This document shows positions 1 to 9,295 of a stretch of DNA of 64,000 nucleotides, one piece after another. Numbering within the stretch: the first letter of the stretch is position 1; each line of letters begins with the position of its first letter. This stretch comes from Saprospiraceae bacterium UBA3362 (lineage in GTDB: Bacteria; Bacteroidota; Bacteroidia; Chitinophagales; Saprospiraceae). The position numbers and the translations under genes were made by a program. The stretch covers positions 16,907 to 80,906 of the forward strand of contig DEQQ01000090.1 of the NCBI GenBank assembly GCA_002360455.1. Reading direction: 5' to 3'. The notes below the pieces were generated by a model. The model saw only the letters and a list, made by a program, of their open reading frames with translations. It ran no database searches and was not told the DNA's origin.

Positions 1-346
1 TTCTGTAGGTATATGGAGCAACTACATATCCTCTTGAGGCCAATGCTCCGGCCAAGGCAACAACCGTTGAGTCAGTTAGACCTCCTGTTACCTGTCCATT
101 ATAAAGAGGTGGCAAAAAACTTCCAGTGTGCGCAATCAGTACCAACGGTCTGTCGGCTTGATTGTCTATTGGTTCTATAACATTCATTTTGAGCTCAAGT
201 GGAGCAGGAGCCCCTGTAAGAATGCTTATATTCGTGCCATAAGTTATACCCTGAGTTACTTTCACAGGATATTGTGGCGTGACATAGCGCTGTGCATTGA
301 GCACAAATGCAAAAAACATAAAAAAGAAAATGTAAAAATTTTTCAT
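1..346 (-). CDS. Secreted alpha/beta-hydrolase-like protein (N-terminal part, cut by window edge)
   Basis: An open minus-strand frame begins with ATG at 344-346 and runs off the left edge without a stop, giving about 115 residues. Residues 1-19 form a hydrophobic signal peptide ending in LNAQ, the usual Bacteroidota signal peptidase site. The mature part resembles the start of secreted alpha/beta hydrolases of this phylum: a beta-strand with RPLVLIAHTGSF, where the oxyanion-hole region would lie, and later a strand leading to RGYVVAPYTYR. The nucleophile elbow and any T9SS tail lie outside the window, so catalytic ability cannot be judged. It lies 121 bp downstream of the TonB receptor gene on the same strand and may be co-transcribed with it. 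The family is recalled, not searched. Confidence 0.72.
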   Translation of the reverse strand, partial: MKNFYIFFFMFFAFVLNAQRYVTPQYPVKVTQGITYGTNISILTGAPAPLELKMNVIEPIDNQADRPLVLIAHTGSFLPPLYNGQVTGGLTDSTVVALAGALASRGYVVAPYTYR

Positions 347-467
347 AATAAGCTTATTTATAATTATAATTGTTTTTCCTTCTACTTATTATTTATTCAT
401 TTATTTCTTTGATCCTTTGGGTTATTTTTTCGTTCGGATATATCATTCTTTATCCATCAATATATTA

Positions 468-3293
468 TTACTTTTTCTTCCATTCGTACAGAATAGAAAA
501 GTATGCCAATCTTCCAATTCTCGGGCCACCATAAGTTTGAAAATTCTTTTGATTAAACAAATTTGAGGCTCCAAGTTTAAAAGTTGTGTTTTTCTTTATC
601 CAGCCCCAATTGATCTGTGCATCGGTCATATTGTAGGATGGAATATAGCCTGTAAATTGAGGAGAACCCTCAAACAAGAATCCTGAAATCCATTTATAAT
701 TGATACTGAATCCTAAATTTTTTATTCCCCATAATTTTACATCACGCGCACTGATCCCTATGTTGTATTTATGTTCCGGAGTATTGAAAGCAGGAATAAT
801 GGGATCTTCTGTCTTTGTGTTCAAAACATTCCATGAATAATTTCCTTTGATCAAATACAATTCTTTGAAATAATAATTGAGTCCAATTGAAAATCCTTGT
901 GACGTGACTATATCCTGAGCATTCGAACTCACTCTATAGGCTTGCACTGCTGTAGGCAAAGTTGAGCCCGGTGGAATGGTAGCATCAATACCAATAATGT
1001 AACCTATGAAGTCTTTATACCTTGAAAAATAATAACCTAGGTCGGCGTAAACTCGATTAAACAGTGTAGTTCTATATCCCAGCTCAAACGTTTTTACTTT
1101 CTCAGGTTGAATCGCGGGAACATTGAAATAATTCAATGTATCTCTGTTTCCTGTATTCAAAAAATCCACAAACGACGGCACAGTGATCAAATTTTGAATA
1201 CCATTAATATTGCCTAATAGTATTGCTCTTCCCACATTGTAGTGGAGGTATTGATCGGTCAATGTTGGGTTTCGAATGGCTGAAGAAAATGATACTCGCA
1301 AATAATTATTATCTGATGGTTTGTAAACCACAGAGGCTGCCGGAGACAATAGATAATTGAAGTTCTGATGCTTATCCAATCTTGCAGTAACATTCACCTT
1401 TAGCTTGTTTTGGATAAAGTTCATTGTAGGTCCTACATAAATTCCCCATTCGTATGTATTGATATTGGCCGATCCGGTATCCAATAATATCGAGCCTTTG
1501 GAATCTGGTCTATAGATTCTGGCACTGGCTCCGGTGGTTAGATCAAAACTGGAAAATAAAGTAGAATTAGAAAATAAATTCTTAAATACATATTCCCCTT
1601 GTGAATGAACGAGCGCACTTCGGTCATAAAATTTTGTACCTCCTTCGCTGTATGCAATTCTTGAAGTTATGTCTTTAAAATTTTGCTCAAATGCCGGAGT
1701 TCCCGGAGCAAAGAAATTCGATGCATTTATAAGAGTATCTCCCTGATTGGATATATTCTGTGTCAGCTGATGCCAAAAAAATAATGAATCCTTAATACCA
1801 CTCAAAAAAGTATTCAAAGCACTATTGTATCCTACCGGATTGCCGATATAGTCAGACGGCTTTGGATAACCCTCCAATTTTTTTATTTTTGGTACAATAT
1901 TAATACTCCAATAATTGATATAATTTCTTGAGAAAATATCATTTTTCTTTGCCGTTTCTTGCAGCTTGAGAGCCGTAAAGTAAGGATCAAAAGAATCTCC
2001 GGAATTCTCATGAGTAGCATAAACTCTAAAAAACCAATGATCTCTTTGAATAAATTCCAATCGATGTTGATAAAACTGAATATTTTTTAATGAATAACGA
2101 TTGTCGCCTTGATACACTGTTGTTCCACCTCCATAGCTTGAGGAAAATATCATCTCAGGAGATTCAAAAGTTTTAGCGGGTTTCAATCTAAAATGTACGG
2201 CGGCACTCATCTTTGTATTGCGAGAATCATAGCTTACCAATTGATTTTCCTGATAACCTCTTCTATGAAAAATCCCAAGACCGGGATTAGCCAATTGGCT
2301 TTTGGAAATATCATTAGAACTTTGGTATTCGTCCCCATAAATATTCACAGCATCATAGCCTCCGGGGTTGGTCTCATCCGTTCTTGTATCATATACAGGA
2401 CTGTAATTATCGGCCTGCCAGTCATTGGCTCTGAGATGAAAAGCATTAAGTTTGTATGCAATAAAATCTTGTCCTTTTTTATTCTTGAACGCATCTGCCC
2501 AGCGAATTCCTCCTTCCAACAAACTGCGCTCACCAACTTTGCCTGTTACGCTTAGACCCTTTTGTAGAAAAGGATTTTTGGTCTCCATGCTAATTACGCC
2601 ATTAAAGGCATTTGGGCCATAAAAAGCCGAACTCGCACCTACTATAAGGTCCACCTTATTGACATCCAATTCTGATGCTCCCAAAAAATTACCCAGCGAA
2701 AAATTCAAGCCCGGAGACTGATTGTCAACTCCATCTATAATTTGCAAGGATCTTACAGGGCTGGTACTATTAAATCCTCTGGTATTGATCACCGTAAAAC
2801 CTAAACTTGCAGTAGTTAAATCCACATCCTTCAGTGAGCCCAGTCCATCATAAAAATTGGCAGCGGGAGTCTCCTTGATGGCCAATAAATCCATACTCTC
2901 TACGGTAAGAGGAGAAGCCTTTTGCTTATCAGAAATACGTTGACCTTTTACTTCTACGACATCGATTTGGATTGCCTCTTCTTCCATCTCAACAATCAAA
3001 TTTCTATTGCTTTCTGTATAGCTGAGTTTTTTGGTCTGGTAACCGCTGTACCTTAGCTCCAATTCAACAGGAAGACTTGAACTTGTTTTGAGAAAAAAAT
3101 TCCCGTCAAAATCAGTCACAGTGCCTTGAGTGGTCCCTGAAATCAATACTGTAGCTCCAATCAGAGGCTCCCCATTGGCCGCATCTTTAAGGACGCCTTT
3201 AATAATTGACTGAGCCAATAAATCTTCTTTCTGACTGAAAATGAATAGTAAAAATATTACTAAATATCTTAAATTAAGGCATCTAATTTCCAT
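468..3293 (-). CDS. TonB-dependent outer-membrane receptor
   Basis: This 941-residue protein has a signal peptide (about 1-28, ending LLAQ), a carboxypeptidase-regulatory-like beta-sandwich (about 30-110, with GEPLIGATVLISGTTQGTVTDF), a plug domain (about 125-240, with INTRGFN and IIDGVDNQSPG), and a 22-strand-type barrel ending in a short aromatic strand (ILYEWKKK). Such receptors import bulky substrates across the outer membrane using TonB/ExbBD energy. No SusD-like partner gene lies beside it, so a glycan-uptake SusCD pair is unlikely. The substrate is unknown. The next gene downstream on the same strand is a secreted hydrolase-like protein. The family call is confident; the ligand is open. 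Confidence 0.93.
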   Translation of the reverse strand: MEIRCLNLRYLVIFLLFIFSQKEDLLAQSIIKGVLKDAANGEPLIGATVLISGTTQGTVTDFDGNFFLKTSSSLPVELELRYSGYQTKKLSYTESNRNLIVEMEEEAIQIDVVEVKGQRISDKQKASPLTVESMDLLAIKETPAANFYDGLGSLKDVDLTTASLGFTVINTRGFNSTSPVRSLQIIDGVDNQSPGLNFSLGNFLGASELDVNKVDLIVGASSAFYGPNAFNGVISMETKNPFLQKGLSVTGKVGERSLLEGGIRWADAFKNKKGQDFIAYKLNAFHLRANDWQADNYSPVYDTRTDETNPGGYDAVNIYGDEYQSSNDISKSQLANPGLGIFHRRGYQENQLVSYDSRNTKMSAAVHFRLKPAKTFESPEMIFSSSYGGGTTVYQGDNRYSLKNIQFYQHRLEFIQRDHWFFRVYATHENSGDSFDPYFTALKLQETAKKNDIFSRNYINYWSINIVPKIKKLEGYPKPSDYIGNPVGYNSALNTFLSGIKDSLFFWHQLTQNISNQGDTLINASNFFAPGTPAFEQNFKDITSRIAYSEGGTKFYDRSALVHSQGEYVFKNLFSNSTLFSSFDLTTGASARIYRPDSKGSILLDTGSANINTYEWGIYVGPTMNFIQNKLKVNVTARLDKHQNFNYLLSPAASVVYKPSDNNYLRVSFSSAIRNPTLTDQYLHYNVGRAILLGNINGIQNLITVPSFVDFLNTGNRDTLNYFNVPAIQPEKVKTFELGYRTTLFNRVYADLGYYFSRYKDFIGYIIGIDATIPPGSTLPTAVQAYRVSSNAQDIVTSQGFSIGLNYYFKELYLIKGNYSWNVLNTKTEDPIIPAFNTPEHKYNIGISARDVKLWGIKNLGFSINYKWISGFLFEGSPQFTGYIPSYNMTDAQINWGWIKKNTTFKLGASNLFNQKNFQTYGGPRIGRLAYFSILYEWKKK

Positions 3294-3709
3294 TTTGCTT
3301 GTTTCTTACTTCGACTTTGGAGACGCAATTTAAGTAAAAGTTCTGAATTATGTAAATTTTATCTTAATTCTACAAACAATCAGTTAAAGCCGGGTTCAGA
3401 TGAAGAAGGCATATCAATGTGCCCAAAGGATGTTGGCTTAGATCTCATTAAGCTAATTCTATCTTACTAAAAATAGAAAGCCACTCTTTGCCTCATAGTC
3501 TCAGTAAATTCAAACCTATCCAACTTTATATGGACTTCAGTGTATTGGGTGTTGGCCTAAGTCTTGATCTTCATTTTATTTTTAAACTTGCTGATCTGCC
3601 AAAAACATTGCTCGTATTTTGATCTTATTTTGCAATAAATCATTGCAAAAAAAAAAATCAGCCTGATTCAATAACATGATTTAATACTATTTCTGTGACA
3701 AAAGAATAT
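3294..3709. other. Intergenic stretch without a recognisable gene
   Basis: The 416 bases between the TonB receptor start and the glycosyltransferase stop hold no convincing open frame on either strand. A short perfect inverted repeat (TTTGCAAT and ATTGCAAA, 3628-3649) with a 5-6 base loop is followed on the plus strand by a run of A. It lacks the T tract needed for a terminator in either direction. I see no RNA gene or mobile-element end. Confidence 0.5.
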
Positions 3710-4600
3710 TTATTTTTTTGAAAAAAGACGAATCAAATAATCCAATTTGTACATTTGAAACAAAACTAATGATGGATTTCCGGAGCACAAATTTTTATGA
3801 ATTTTTTTGCTAAATATTGAAAAAATAAAATTGTAAAACAAGCTAAATTTTGATTTATAAAAAAATAAAGCCAATTTAACTAATGGAGTATTCAAGTTAT
3901 TGCCCTCAGAGTATAATGTATATAAATTATCCAAACCTGTTTTCGTCTTTTGAATAAAAAATAGATTTGTATCCAGTTTATTGTGGACTACTTCATTGTC
4001 AATATATTCAATAACAAAGCCCTCTGTTTTCAGCTGTTTCGCCCAGACTAAGTCTTCATATCCGTAGCCCGATATTTGTTCATTAAAAGGAATATGAAGG
4101 ACTACTTTTTTCTTTACAAGAAAATTATTACTGTGAAAATAGTTTGGTGAATTTTTTTTTCGGGTGGCCGCATTTTGAGATTCAAAATGCTTTCCATAAG
4201 ACCAATGCAAGCTAAAATCATCATCTGGTCTGTTATCAGAATAAACTCTTCCTCCATGAATGACATTCCTTTCATTTTGATTTAGTTCTTTCAAATAGTT
4301 TTGAATAAAATTAGGATTGCAAACTATAGAATCCGAATCTAAATAAATGAGATTCTCATAGTGAGCTTCTTTTGCCATTAAATTTCTAATCTTGGACCTT
4401 CCTATATTCAATTCCAATTCCTTGTATTTGATATGAGCATTTTGGGCTAGCTTTCTATTCTCATTTTTGAATTGATCCATTGAAGCATCGTCATAACAAA
4501 GAATTTCATATTCCAAACCCAGAATTTCTGCTTGCTTGATTAACTTAGTCACCAATTCAGATATAAAATCTTGATAGACAGGAATCAAAATGGATACCAT
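3710..4600 (-). CDS. Glycosyltransferase family 2 protein
   Basis: The 296-residue protein opens with VSILIPVYQD, the first Rossmann strand of GT-A family 2 enzymes, so the ATG at 4600 is preferred over an upstream in-frame start at 4627. YLDSDSI (about residue 90) supplies the DxD-type metal and nucleotide-sugar motif, and GYGYEDLVWAKQL (about 180) matches the C-terminal acceptor/catalytic region of galactosyltransferase-like members. The C-terminus has a basic amphipathic segment rather than clear membrane helices. It would transfer a sugar to a cell-surface polysaccharide or lipid acceptor; donor and acceptor are unknown. It is divergent from mqnE with 88 bp between starts and seems functionally unrelated to it. 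Confidence 0.85.
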   Translation of the reverse strand: MVSILIPVYQDFISELVTKLIKQAEILGLEYEILCYDDASMDQFKNENRKLAQNAHIKYKELELNIGRSKIRNLMAKEAHYENLIYLDSDSIVCNPNFIQNYLKELNQNERNVIHGGRVYSDNRPDDDFSLHWSYGKHFESQNAATRKKNSPNYFHSNNFLVKKKVVLHIPFNEQISGYGYEDLVWAKQLKTEGFVIEYIDNEVVHNKLDTNLFFIQKTKTGLDNLYTLYSEGNNLNTPLVKLALFFYKSKFSLFYNFIFSIFSKKIHKNLCSGNPSLVLFQMYKLDYLIRLFSKK

Positions 4601-4688
4601 GGGCACAAAATTAACAAATAAAAGCAATCAAACCCAACGATTCTATGCTTTTGTTGTTATTCCATTTTTAAGCTTGAAGTCAAAATTC

Positions 4689-5876
4689 ATGATCCCGACT
4701 CTCTCTACTATTCGTTCTTCCCTTACTGACAAAAATTTACTTGCAGTTACTGATAAAGTTTTGTCGGGCCATAGAATTTCTAATGAAGATGGCAACTATT
4801 TATATGCTCATGGAGAGATTGGATTTCTTGGAGCTTTAGCCAATTTCATTAGAGAACAAAAGCATGGTAACAAAACTTATTTTAATAAGAATTTTCATGT
4901 TGAGCCCACCAATCTTTGTGTCTATTCTTGTACCTTTTGTTCTTATTCAAGATTAATTAAACAAAGGCATGAGGGATGGGAGTACACTCACGATCAAATA
5001 ATGGATATCGTTAAATCCTATGACGGAAAAGACGTTACAGAAGTCCATATTGTAGGTGGGGTTTTGCCTCAATATGATCTGGATTTTTATGTAAGATTAT
5101 TCAAAGCTATAAAATCACATCGTCCGAACTTACATCTAAAGGCGTTGACGCCTGTAGAGTATCACTACATTTTTAAAAAAGCAAAAGTTTCATATTCCGA
5201 TGGCATGAAAATCATCTTGGAAAGTGGAGTGGATTCCATGCCGGGAGGAGGCGCAGAAATTTTTGATGAACAAATCCGAGAACAAATTGCAGGAGGAAAA
5301 TGCAGTAGTGACCAATGGCTTGAGATCCACAGAATATGGCATGATTTAGGAAAAAAAAGCAACGCTACAATGTTGTATGGTCATGTGGAGCAATATCAAC
5401 ATCGAATCGATCATTTGGATCGATTAAGAAAATTACAAGATGAAACAGGAGGATTTCAAACTTTTATTCCATTAAAATTTAGAAACAAAGACAATCAAAT
5501 GTCTCATCTTGCTGAAGTAAGTATAATTGAGGATTTTAGAAATTATGCTGTATCAAGAATTTATTTGGATAATTTTGATCATATCAAATCCTATTGGCCT
5601 ATGTTGGGAAGACATAATGCTCAACTTAGTTTGGCTTTTGGGGTTGATGATATAGACGGCACAATAGACGATACAACAAAAATATATTCTATGGCAGGAT
5701 CTGAGGAACAAAATCCGGCCATGAGTCTAAACCAATTGATCAAACTGATTCGCGATGTCAATAGAATTCCCATAGAAAGAGATTCTATTTACAATGAGAT
5801 AAAGGTATACGATGAACAGAATTATACCATTTTGCCGGAAATAAATACATACAAAGCCTTACCCGTTGTTTCATGA
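4689..5876 (+). CDS. mqnE: Aminofutalosine synthase MqnE (radical SAM)
   Basis: MqnE joins the enolpyruvyl product of MqnA to adenosine from S-adenosylmethionine, forming aminofutalosine in the futalosine route to menaquinone. The 395-residue protein has the radical SAM cluster motif CVYSCTFC (Cys77, Cys81, Cys84) after HVEPTN, then EVHIVGG, DSMPGGGAEIF and GHVEQ, as in Bacteroidota MqnE. The spacing and the FIPLKFRN segment fit MqnE better than its paralogue MqnC. The ATG at 4689 is preferred because the preceding 33 residues of a longer frame are not conserved-looking and overlap the divergent gene. It overlaps the next gene by four bases (ATGA), and mqnA follows, supporting a menaquinone operon. 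Confidence 0.93.
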   Translation: MIPTLSTIRSSLTDKNLLAVTDKVLSGHRISNEDGNYLYAHGEIGFLGALANFIREQKHGNKTYFNKNFHVEPTNLCVYSCTFCSYSRLIKQRHEGWEYTHDQIMDIVKSYDGKDVTEVHIVGGVLPQYDLDFYVRLFKAIKSHRPNLHLKALTPVEYHYIFKKAKVSYSDGMKIILESGVDSMPGGGAEIFDEQIREQIAGGKCSSDQWLEIHRIWHDLGKKSNATMLYGHVEQYQHRIDHLDRLRKLQDETGGFQTFIPLKFRNKDNQMSHLAEVSIIEDFRNYAVSRIYLDNFDHIKSYWPMLGRHNAQLSLAFGVDDIDGTIDDTTKIYSMAGSEEQNPAMSLNQLIKLIRDVNRIPIERDSIYNEIKVYDEQNYTILPEINTYKALPVVS

Positions 5877-6490
5877 GTTCAAAGCTTGTTTATATTTTAA
5901 GACATGGACAAACAGATCAAAATATAAAACGAGTTGTTCAAGGCAGATCTGTCAATTCTGATCTAAATGAAACAGGAATAAAACAAGCTCAACAGTTTTA
6001 TTCTAACTATCAACATATTCCTTTTGAAATACTCTACAGCTCTTCTCTCAAGAGATCCTATCAGACCATTCAATATTTTGAAAATGAAACGCGAAAAATT
6101 ATTCAAGATGATAGATTAGATGAAATTTGTTGGGGTGAACATGAGGGAAAAGGTGGCGAACCAGATCTTATGGAAAAATATTATAAAATTGTAAATGATT
6201 GGTCTCATGGTCAATACAATAGCAGACCTGTTGATGGAGAAAGTGCTCAAGAACTCCTTGATCGATGCAAAAGTTTTATGAGCGACTTAGCAAAATTAAA
6301 TTTTGATCATGCGTTGGTATGCACTCATGGCAGGACCTTAAGAGCCTTGATTTGTTTTTTAAAATCCATTCCTCTTTCCAACATGGAAAAAATTCTCCAA
6401 ATTAATACTGTCCTCTATATTGCCCAGTTCAGATCCGATCATTGGCAACTTCTGCATGAAGGATTAACTTCTCATTTGTACAAAGACTAA
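5873..6490 (+). CDS. Histidine phosphatase (phosphoglycerate mutase-like) family protein
   Basis: The 205-residue protein has the phosphatase signature LRHGQTDQN at residues 9-17 (RHG with the phospho-accepting His), a central region with SSLKRSYQT, the acid region CWGEHEGK, and the second catalytic His in CTHGRTLRAL near 150. Members hydrolyse small phosphoesters such as alpha-ribazole phosphate or sugar phosphates. Its start codon overlaps the mqnE stop (ATGA), and mqnA starts 11 bases after its stop, so it is very likely co-translated with menaquinone genes. Whether it acts in that pathway is inference; no phosphatase step is established in the futalosine route. Confidence 0.85.
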   Translation: MSSKLVYILRHGQTDQNIKRVVQGRSVNSDLNETGIKQAQQFYSNYQHIPFEILYSSSLKRSYQTIQYFENETRKIIQDDRLDEICWGEHEGKGGEPDLMEKYYKIVNDWSHGQYNSRPVDGESAQELLDRCKSFMSDLAKLNFDHALVCTHGRTLRALICFLKSIPLSNMEKILQINTVLYIAQFRSDHWQLLHEGLTSHLYKD

Positions 6491-6501
6491 TCCGATTTTA
6501 G

Positions 6502-7242
6502 ATGAAATGTAAATTGGTTGCTGTAGAATATCTTAATACCCTACCCTATATCTATGGATTGGAACAACATCCATCCCTTCTTGATTTGGAAATTATATTG
6601 GCTCCGCCTGCAGAATGTGCAAGATTACTCAAAACAGATCCTGACCTTGATTTGGCATTGATTCCTGTTGGATCATTTTCTGACTTTGACGAGCTTTATG
6701 TTTTGGATGGTTTTGGAATAGCTTGTGATGGGCCGGTGGACTCTGTGTGTGTCTATAGCAATAAAAATTGGAATCAAGTTTATCAAATTTCATTGGATCC
6801 ATTTTCAAGAACTTCCAACTTACTTTTGCAGCTGCTATTAGACCAACAATTATTTCCAAATCCAATTCAAGTAGTTCTATCTTCTTCAGATTATGATGCA
6901 AAGCTTGTCATAGGAGATGAGGCTTTGAAAAACAACAGTATTTTTTCTTATAGAAAAGACCTTGGAGAAGAATGGAAAAAATATACGGGATTCCCCTTTG
7001 TTTTTGCCTGCTGGGCAAGTCAAAAAAAATTAAATCAAGAATTAATAACAGAATTAAAACAATTGTTTCAAAAAGGAATAAACTCTCTAACTCAAATGAT
7101 CTATGAAAAAAATCTAAGTCCTATTCAAGCTAATTATTTACAAACCAACATTCATTATAGACTGGATGAACACAAAAAACAAGGTTTAAGCCGATTTTTG
7201 AAGCTCATTCAAAATCAAACTAAAATACATTGGTTACAATAA
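6502..7242 (+). CDS. mqnA: Chorismate dehydratase MqnA (menaquinone biosynthesis)
   Basis: MqnA removes water from chorismate to give 3-enolpyruvyl-benzoate, the first committed step of the futalosine pathway. The 246-residue protein has the MqnA/MqnD periplasmic-binding-like fold: the N-terminal strand with VEYLNTLPYIYGL, a central LALIPVGSF and the SLDPFSRTSNLL loop, then KLVIGDEAL. The YLNT motif early in the protein favours MqnA over MqnD. It is the third gene of the mqnE/phosphatase/mqnA block, and dnaA follows after 235 bp. MqnB, MqnC and MqnD are not in this window. Confidence 0.9.
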   Translation: MKCKLVAVEYLNTLPYIYGLEQHPSLLDLEIILAPPAECARLLKTDPDLDLALIPVGSFSDFDELYVLDGFGIACDGPVDSVCVYSNKNWNQVYQISLDPFSRTSNLLLQLLLDQQLFPNPIQVVLSSSDYDAKLVIGDEALKNNSIFSYRKDLGEEWKKYTGFPFVFACWASQKKLNQELITELKQLFQKGINSLTQMIYEKNLSPIQANYLQTNIHYRLDEHKKQGLSRFLKLIQNQTKIHWLQ

Positions 7243-7477
7243 AATTAAAATCCTTTAAATTACTTATAATAAAAAAAAATAATGCTTAGTAAACTGCTTT
7301 TCTAAGCCTTTCATATATAATGTTTATAAATACATATTGGAGCAATCTATTTTATATTGAATCGCCAAAAAAGGGATTAAAAAATTAGAAAAACATGTAT
7401 ATTTATCTGACTTTTGCATCCCTTTTGTGAACCGATAATTGTAGATATTTTTGAGCTTGCAACTTTTAACTTTAAGC

Positions 7478-8878
7478 ATGGATCCACATACCGTTTGGAA
7501 CAGAATCATGGACTCTGTCAAGGAGGAGGTGGATGCATTAGAGTTCAATAGGTGGTTTGCCTCCATCAAAGCGATAAAATTGGATGAAAATATTCTTACC
7601 ATTGAGGTCCCCAACCAATTTGTTTACGAAAGATTAGAAAATCAATATTTACACTTACTTAAAAAAGGTGTAAAAAATGAATTGGGAAATAAAGGCAAAT
7701 TAGAGTATCAATTGTTGATGCCTGATTTTAAAAATGCAGGTACAAAAGCAAAAACAAAAACCAATCCCGTTGCGGTCAATACAAAAGATTTAAGCAATTA
7801 CAATCCTTTTGTTATTCCCGGAATTAAAACCTATCATGTAGATCCCAATCTTAACGAGCAGTATCAATTTGATAATTTTATCGAAGGAGATTGCAATCGC
7901 GTTGCAAGACAGGCCGGAATCAACATTTCAAAAAACCCTGGAAGATTATTCAATCCATTGATTATATATGGTGGTGTAGGCTTGGGAAAAACCCATCTGG
8001 CTCAAGCTATCGGAAACGGATTAAAACAAAATTTTCCGGACCAAAAGTTGACTTATATCAGCACAGATAAATTTACAAATCAATTTATTATGGCTGTAAA
8101 GAATAATTCAGCCAATGAGTTTGCCAATTTTTACAATAATTTGGATACGATTATCCTAGATGACATTCAGTTTTTGGCTGGCAAGGCGGGGACTCAAGAA
8201 GTGTTTTTCCATTTGTTCAACCATTTACAACAAGGAAATAAACAGATTATTCTTACGGCAGACAGAGCCCCAAAGGACCTGGTCGAAATTGAAGATAGAC
8301 TTATCTCAAGATTCAAATGGGGTTTAACCATTGAACTTACCCAACCGGATTTTGAAACAAGGCTGGCTATCTTGCTATCCAAACTTGACAAACTTAAAAT
8401 AGAGCTCCCTATGGACGTTTGTGAGTTTATAGCGATGAAACTCAAGGATAACATAAGAGAAATGGAAGGAGTACTCATCAGCTTGGTAGCTCAATCCACA
8501 ATCAATAAAAAAGCAATCACAAAAGAGCTTACAGATGAGGTCATTTCGGAATATAGCAATAAAGCTTCTAAGAGCTTGGGGATGGATGACATTATTCAAA
8601 TCGTCTGTGATCAACTTAAAGTAGATCGTGAACTGTTATTAACCAAAACTCGGAAAAGCCATATCGTCCAAGCAAGGCAATTGGCCACTTATTTCACCAG
8701 AAAATATGTAAAATCACTTTCATTAAAGAATATTGGAGAATATTTTGGGGGGAAAGACCATAGCACTGTTTTGCATTCTTGTAAAGTGGTAGAAAACATG
8801 ATCCAAACTGATCCATCATTCAAGGATACAGCAAATTTAATTGAAAAGAAAATACTAAAAACTATACGAGTTAAATAG
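7478..8878 (+). CDS. dnaA: Chromosomal replication initiator protein DnaA
   Basis: DnaA is the AAA+ initiator that binds DnaA boxes and melts the origin. The 466-residue protein has domain I (1-80), a short Lys-rich linker (85-105), the AAA+ core with Walker A GGVGLGKTH (165-173) and Walker B IILDD (225-229), and the domain IV helix-turn-helix ending in the DnaA signature GKDHSTVLHSCK (about 430). The ATG at 7478 is chosen over an in-frame TTG at 7451, because MDPHTVWNRI matches the usual domain I start. No cluster of DnaA boxes is seen in the flanking spacers, and dnaN is not adjacent. Confidence 0.96.
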   Translation: MDPHTVWNRIMDSVKEEVDALEFNRWFASIKAIKLDENILTIEVPNQFVYERLENQYLHLLKKGVKNELGNKGKLEYQLLMPDFKNAGTKAKTKTNPVAVNTKDLSNYNPFVIPGIKTYHVDPNLNEQYQFDNFIEGDCNRVARQAGINISKNPGRLFNPLIIYGGVGLGKTHLAQAIGNGLKQNFPDQKLTYISTDKFTNQFIMAVKNNSANEFANFYNNLDTIILDDIQFLAGKAGTQEVFFHLFNHLQQGNKQIILTADRAPKDLVEIEDRLISRFKWGLTIELTQPDFETRLAILLSKLDKLKIELPMDVCEFIAMKLKDNIREMEGVLISLVAQSTINKKAITKELTDEVISEYSNKASKSLGMDDIIQIVCDQLKVDRELLLTKTRKSHIVQARQLATYFTRKYVKSLSLKNIGEYFGGKDHSTVLHSCKVVENMIQTDPSFKDTANLIEKKILKTIRVK

Positions 8879-8961
8879 TTTTATTATTTTTGCAACTCTT
8901 TTCCATCAGGACGCTGATAGAAACGCTTGATAATCAAATATCAAGCAAAAAAACTCCACTA

Positions 8962-9053
8962 GGTGAGGTGGGTGAGAGGCTGAAACCAGCGGTTTGCTAA
9001 ACCGCCGTACGGGTCAAACTGTACCGAGGGTTCGAATCCCTCCTTCACCGCCA
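8962..9053 (+). tRNA. tRNA-Ser (anticodon GCT)
   Basis: A class II tRNA folds here: acceptor GGTGAGG (8962-8968) with CTTCACC (9043-9049), discriminator G, and an encoded CCA (9051-9053). The anticodon stem is GCGGT/ACCGC (8989-8993, 9001-9005) around loop TTGCTAA, giving anticodon GCT at 8996-8998, which reads AGC and AGT serine codons. The T arm is GAGGG-TTCGAAT-CCCTC (9026-9042), and the long variable arm typical of tRNA-Ser lies at about 9006-9025. It lies just upstream of tRNA-Pro and both are probably transcribed together. Confidence 0.96.
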
Positions 9054-9109
9054 GGTTTTGCTTCAGCCACAAAACCATGCATATTTTTTATGCAAATGAA
9101 AATATAGTT

Positions 9110-9184
9110 CGGGGCGTAGCGCAGTCCGGTTAGCGCACCTGGTTTGGGACCAGGGGGTCGAGAGTTCGAATCCCTCCGCCCCGA
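9110..9184 (+). tRNA. tRNA-Pro (anticodon TGG)
   Basis: Acceptor CGGGGCG (9110-9116) pairs with CGCCCCG (9177-9183), followed by discriminator A without encoded CCA. The anticodon stem CCTGG/CCAGG (9138-9142, 9150-9154) encloses loop TTTGGGA, giving anticodon TGG (9145-9147) for proline. The T arm is GAGAG-TTCGAAT-CCCTC with one A-C mismatch. CCA is absent here but present in the neighbouring tRNA-Ser gene, so tRNA nucleotidyltransferase would be needed for this one. Confidence 0.95.
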
Positions 9185-9215
9185 CTCTTTTAGACGTTTT
9201 TTGATGTCTAAAAAC

Positions 9216-9250
9216 AAAAGCCTGTAAATCAAAAAATTTACAGGCTTTTT
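9216..9250 (+). terminator. Rho-independent terminator after the tRNAs
   Basis: AAAAGCCTGTAAAT (9216-9229) and ATTTACAGGCTTTT (9236-9249) form a perfect stem with a six-base loop, followed by T-rich sequence. The A tract on the left arm means it could also stop minus-strand transcription from the lipoprotein gene ending at 9296. A weaker hairpin (TTTAGAC/GTCTAAA, 9189-9212) lies just upstream. Confidence 0.85.
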
Positions 9251-9295
9251 ATTTTTTACCTTATGCCCAATCCTTCTATCGGTATATAAACAGCA

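Noticed and set aside
3628..3649. Inverted repeat TTTGCAAT/ATTGCAAA
   Set aside because: Followed by A rather than T on the plus strand and no T tract on the minus strand; not supported as a terminator or operator.
4689..5876. Alternative call as cyclic dehypoxanthine futalosine synthase (MqnC)
   Set aside because: The segments HVEPTN, DSMPGGGAEIF and FIPLKFRN and the mqnA neighbour fit MqnE better.
7243..7477. Possible replication origin upstream of dnaA
   Set aside because: No cluster of TTATCCACA-like boxes, no AT-rich repeat unwinding element beyond general AT richness, and no dnaN or rpmH neighbour.
8925..8946. Hairpin GCTTGATA/TATCAAGC just before tRNA-Ser
   Set aside because: No T tract on either strand, so not a terminator; possibly an RNA processing element or chance.
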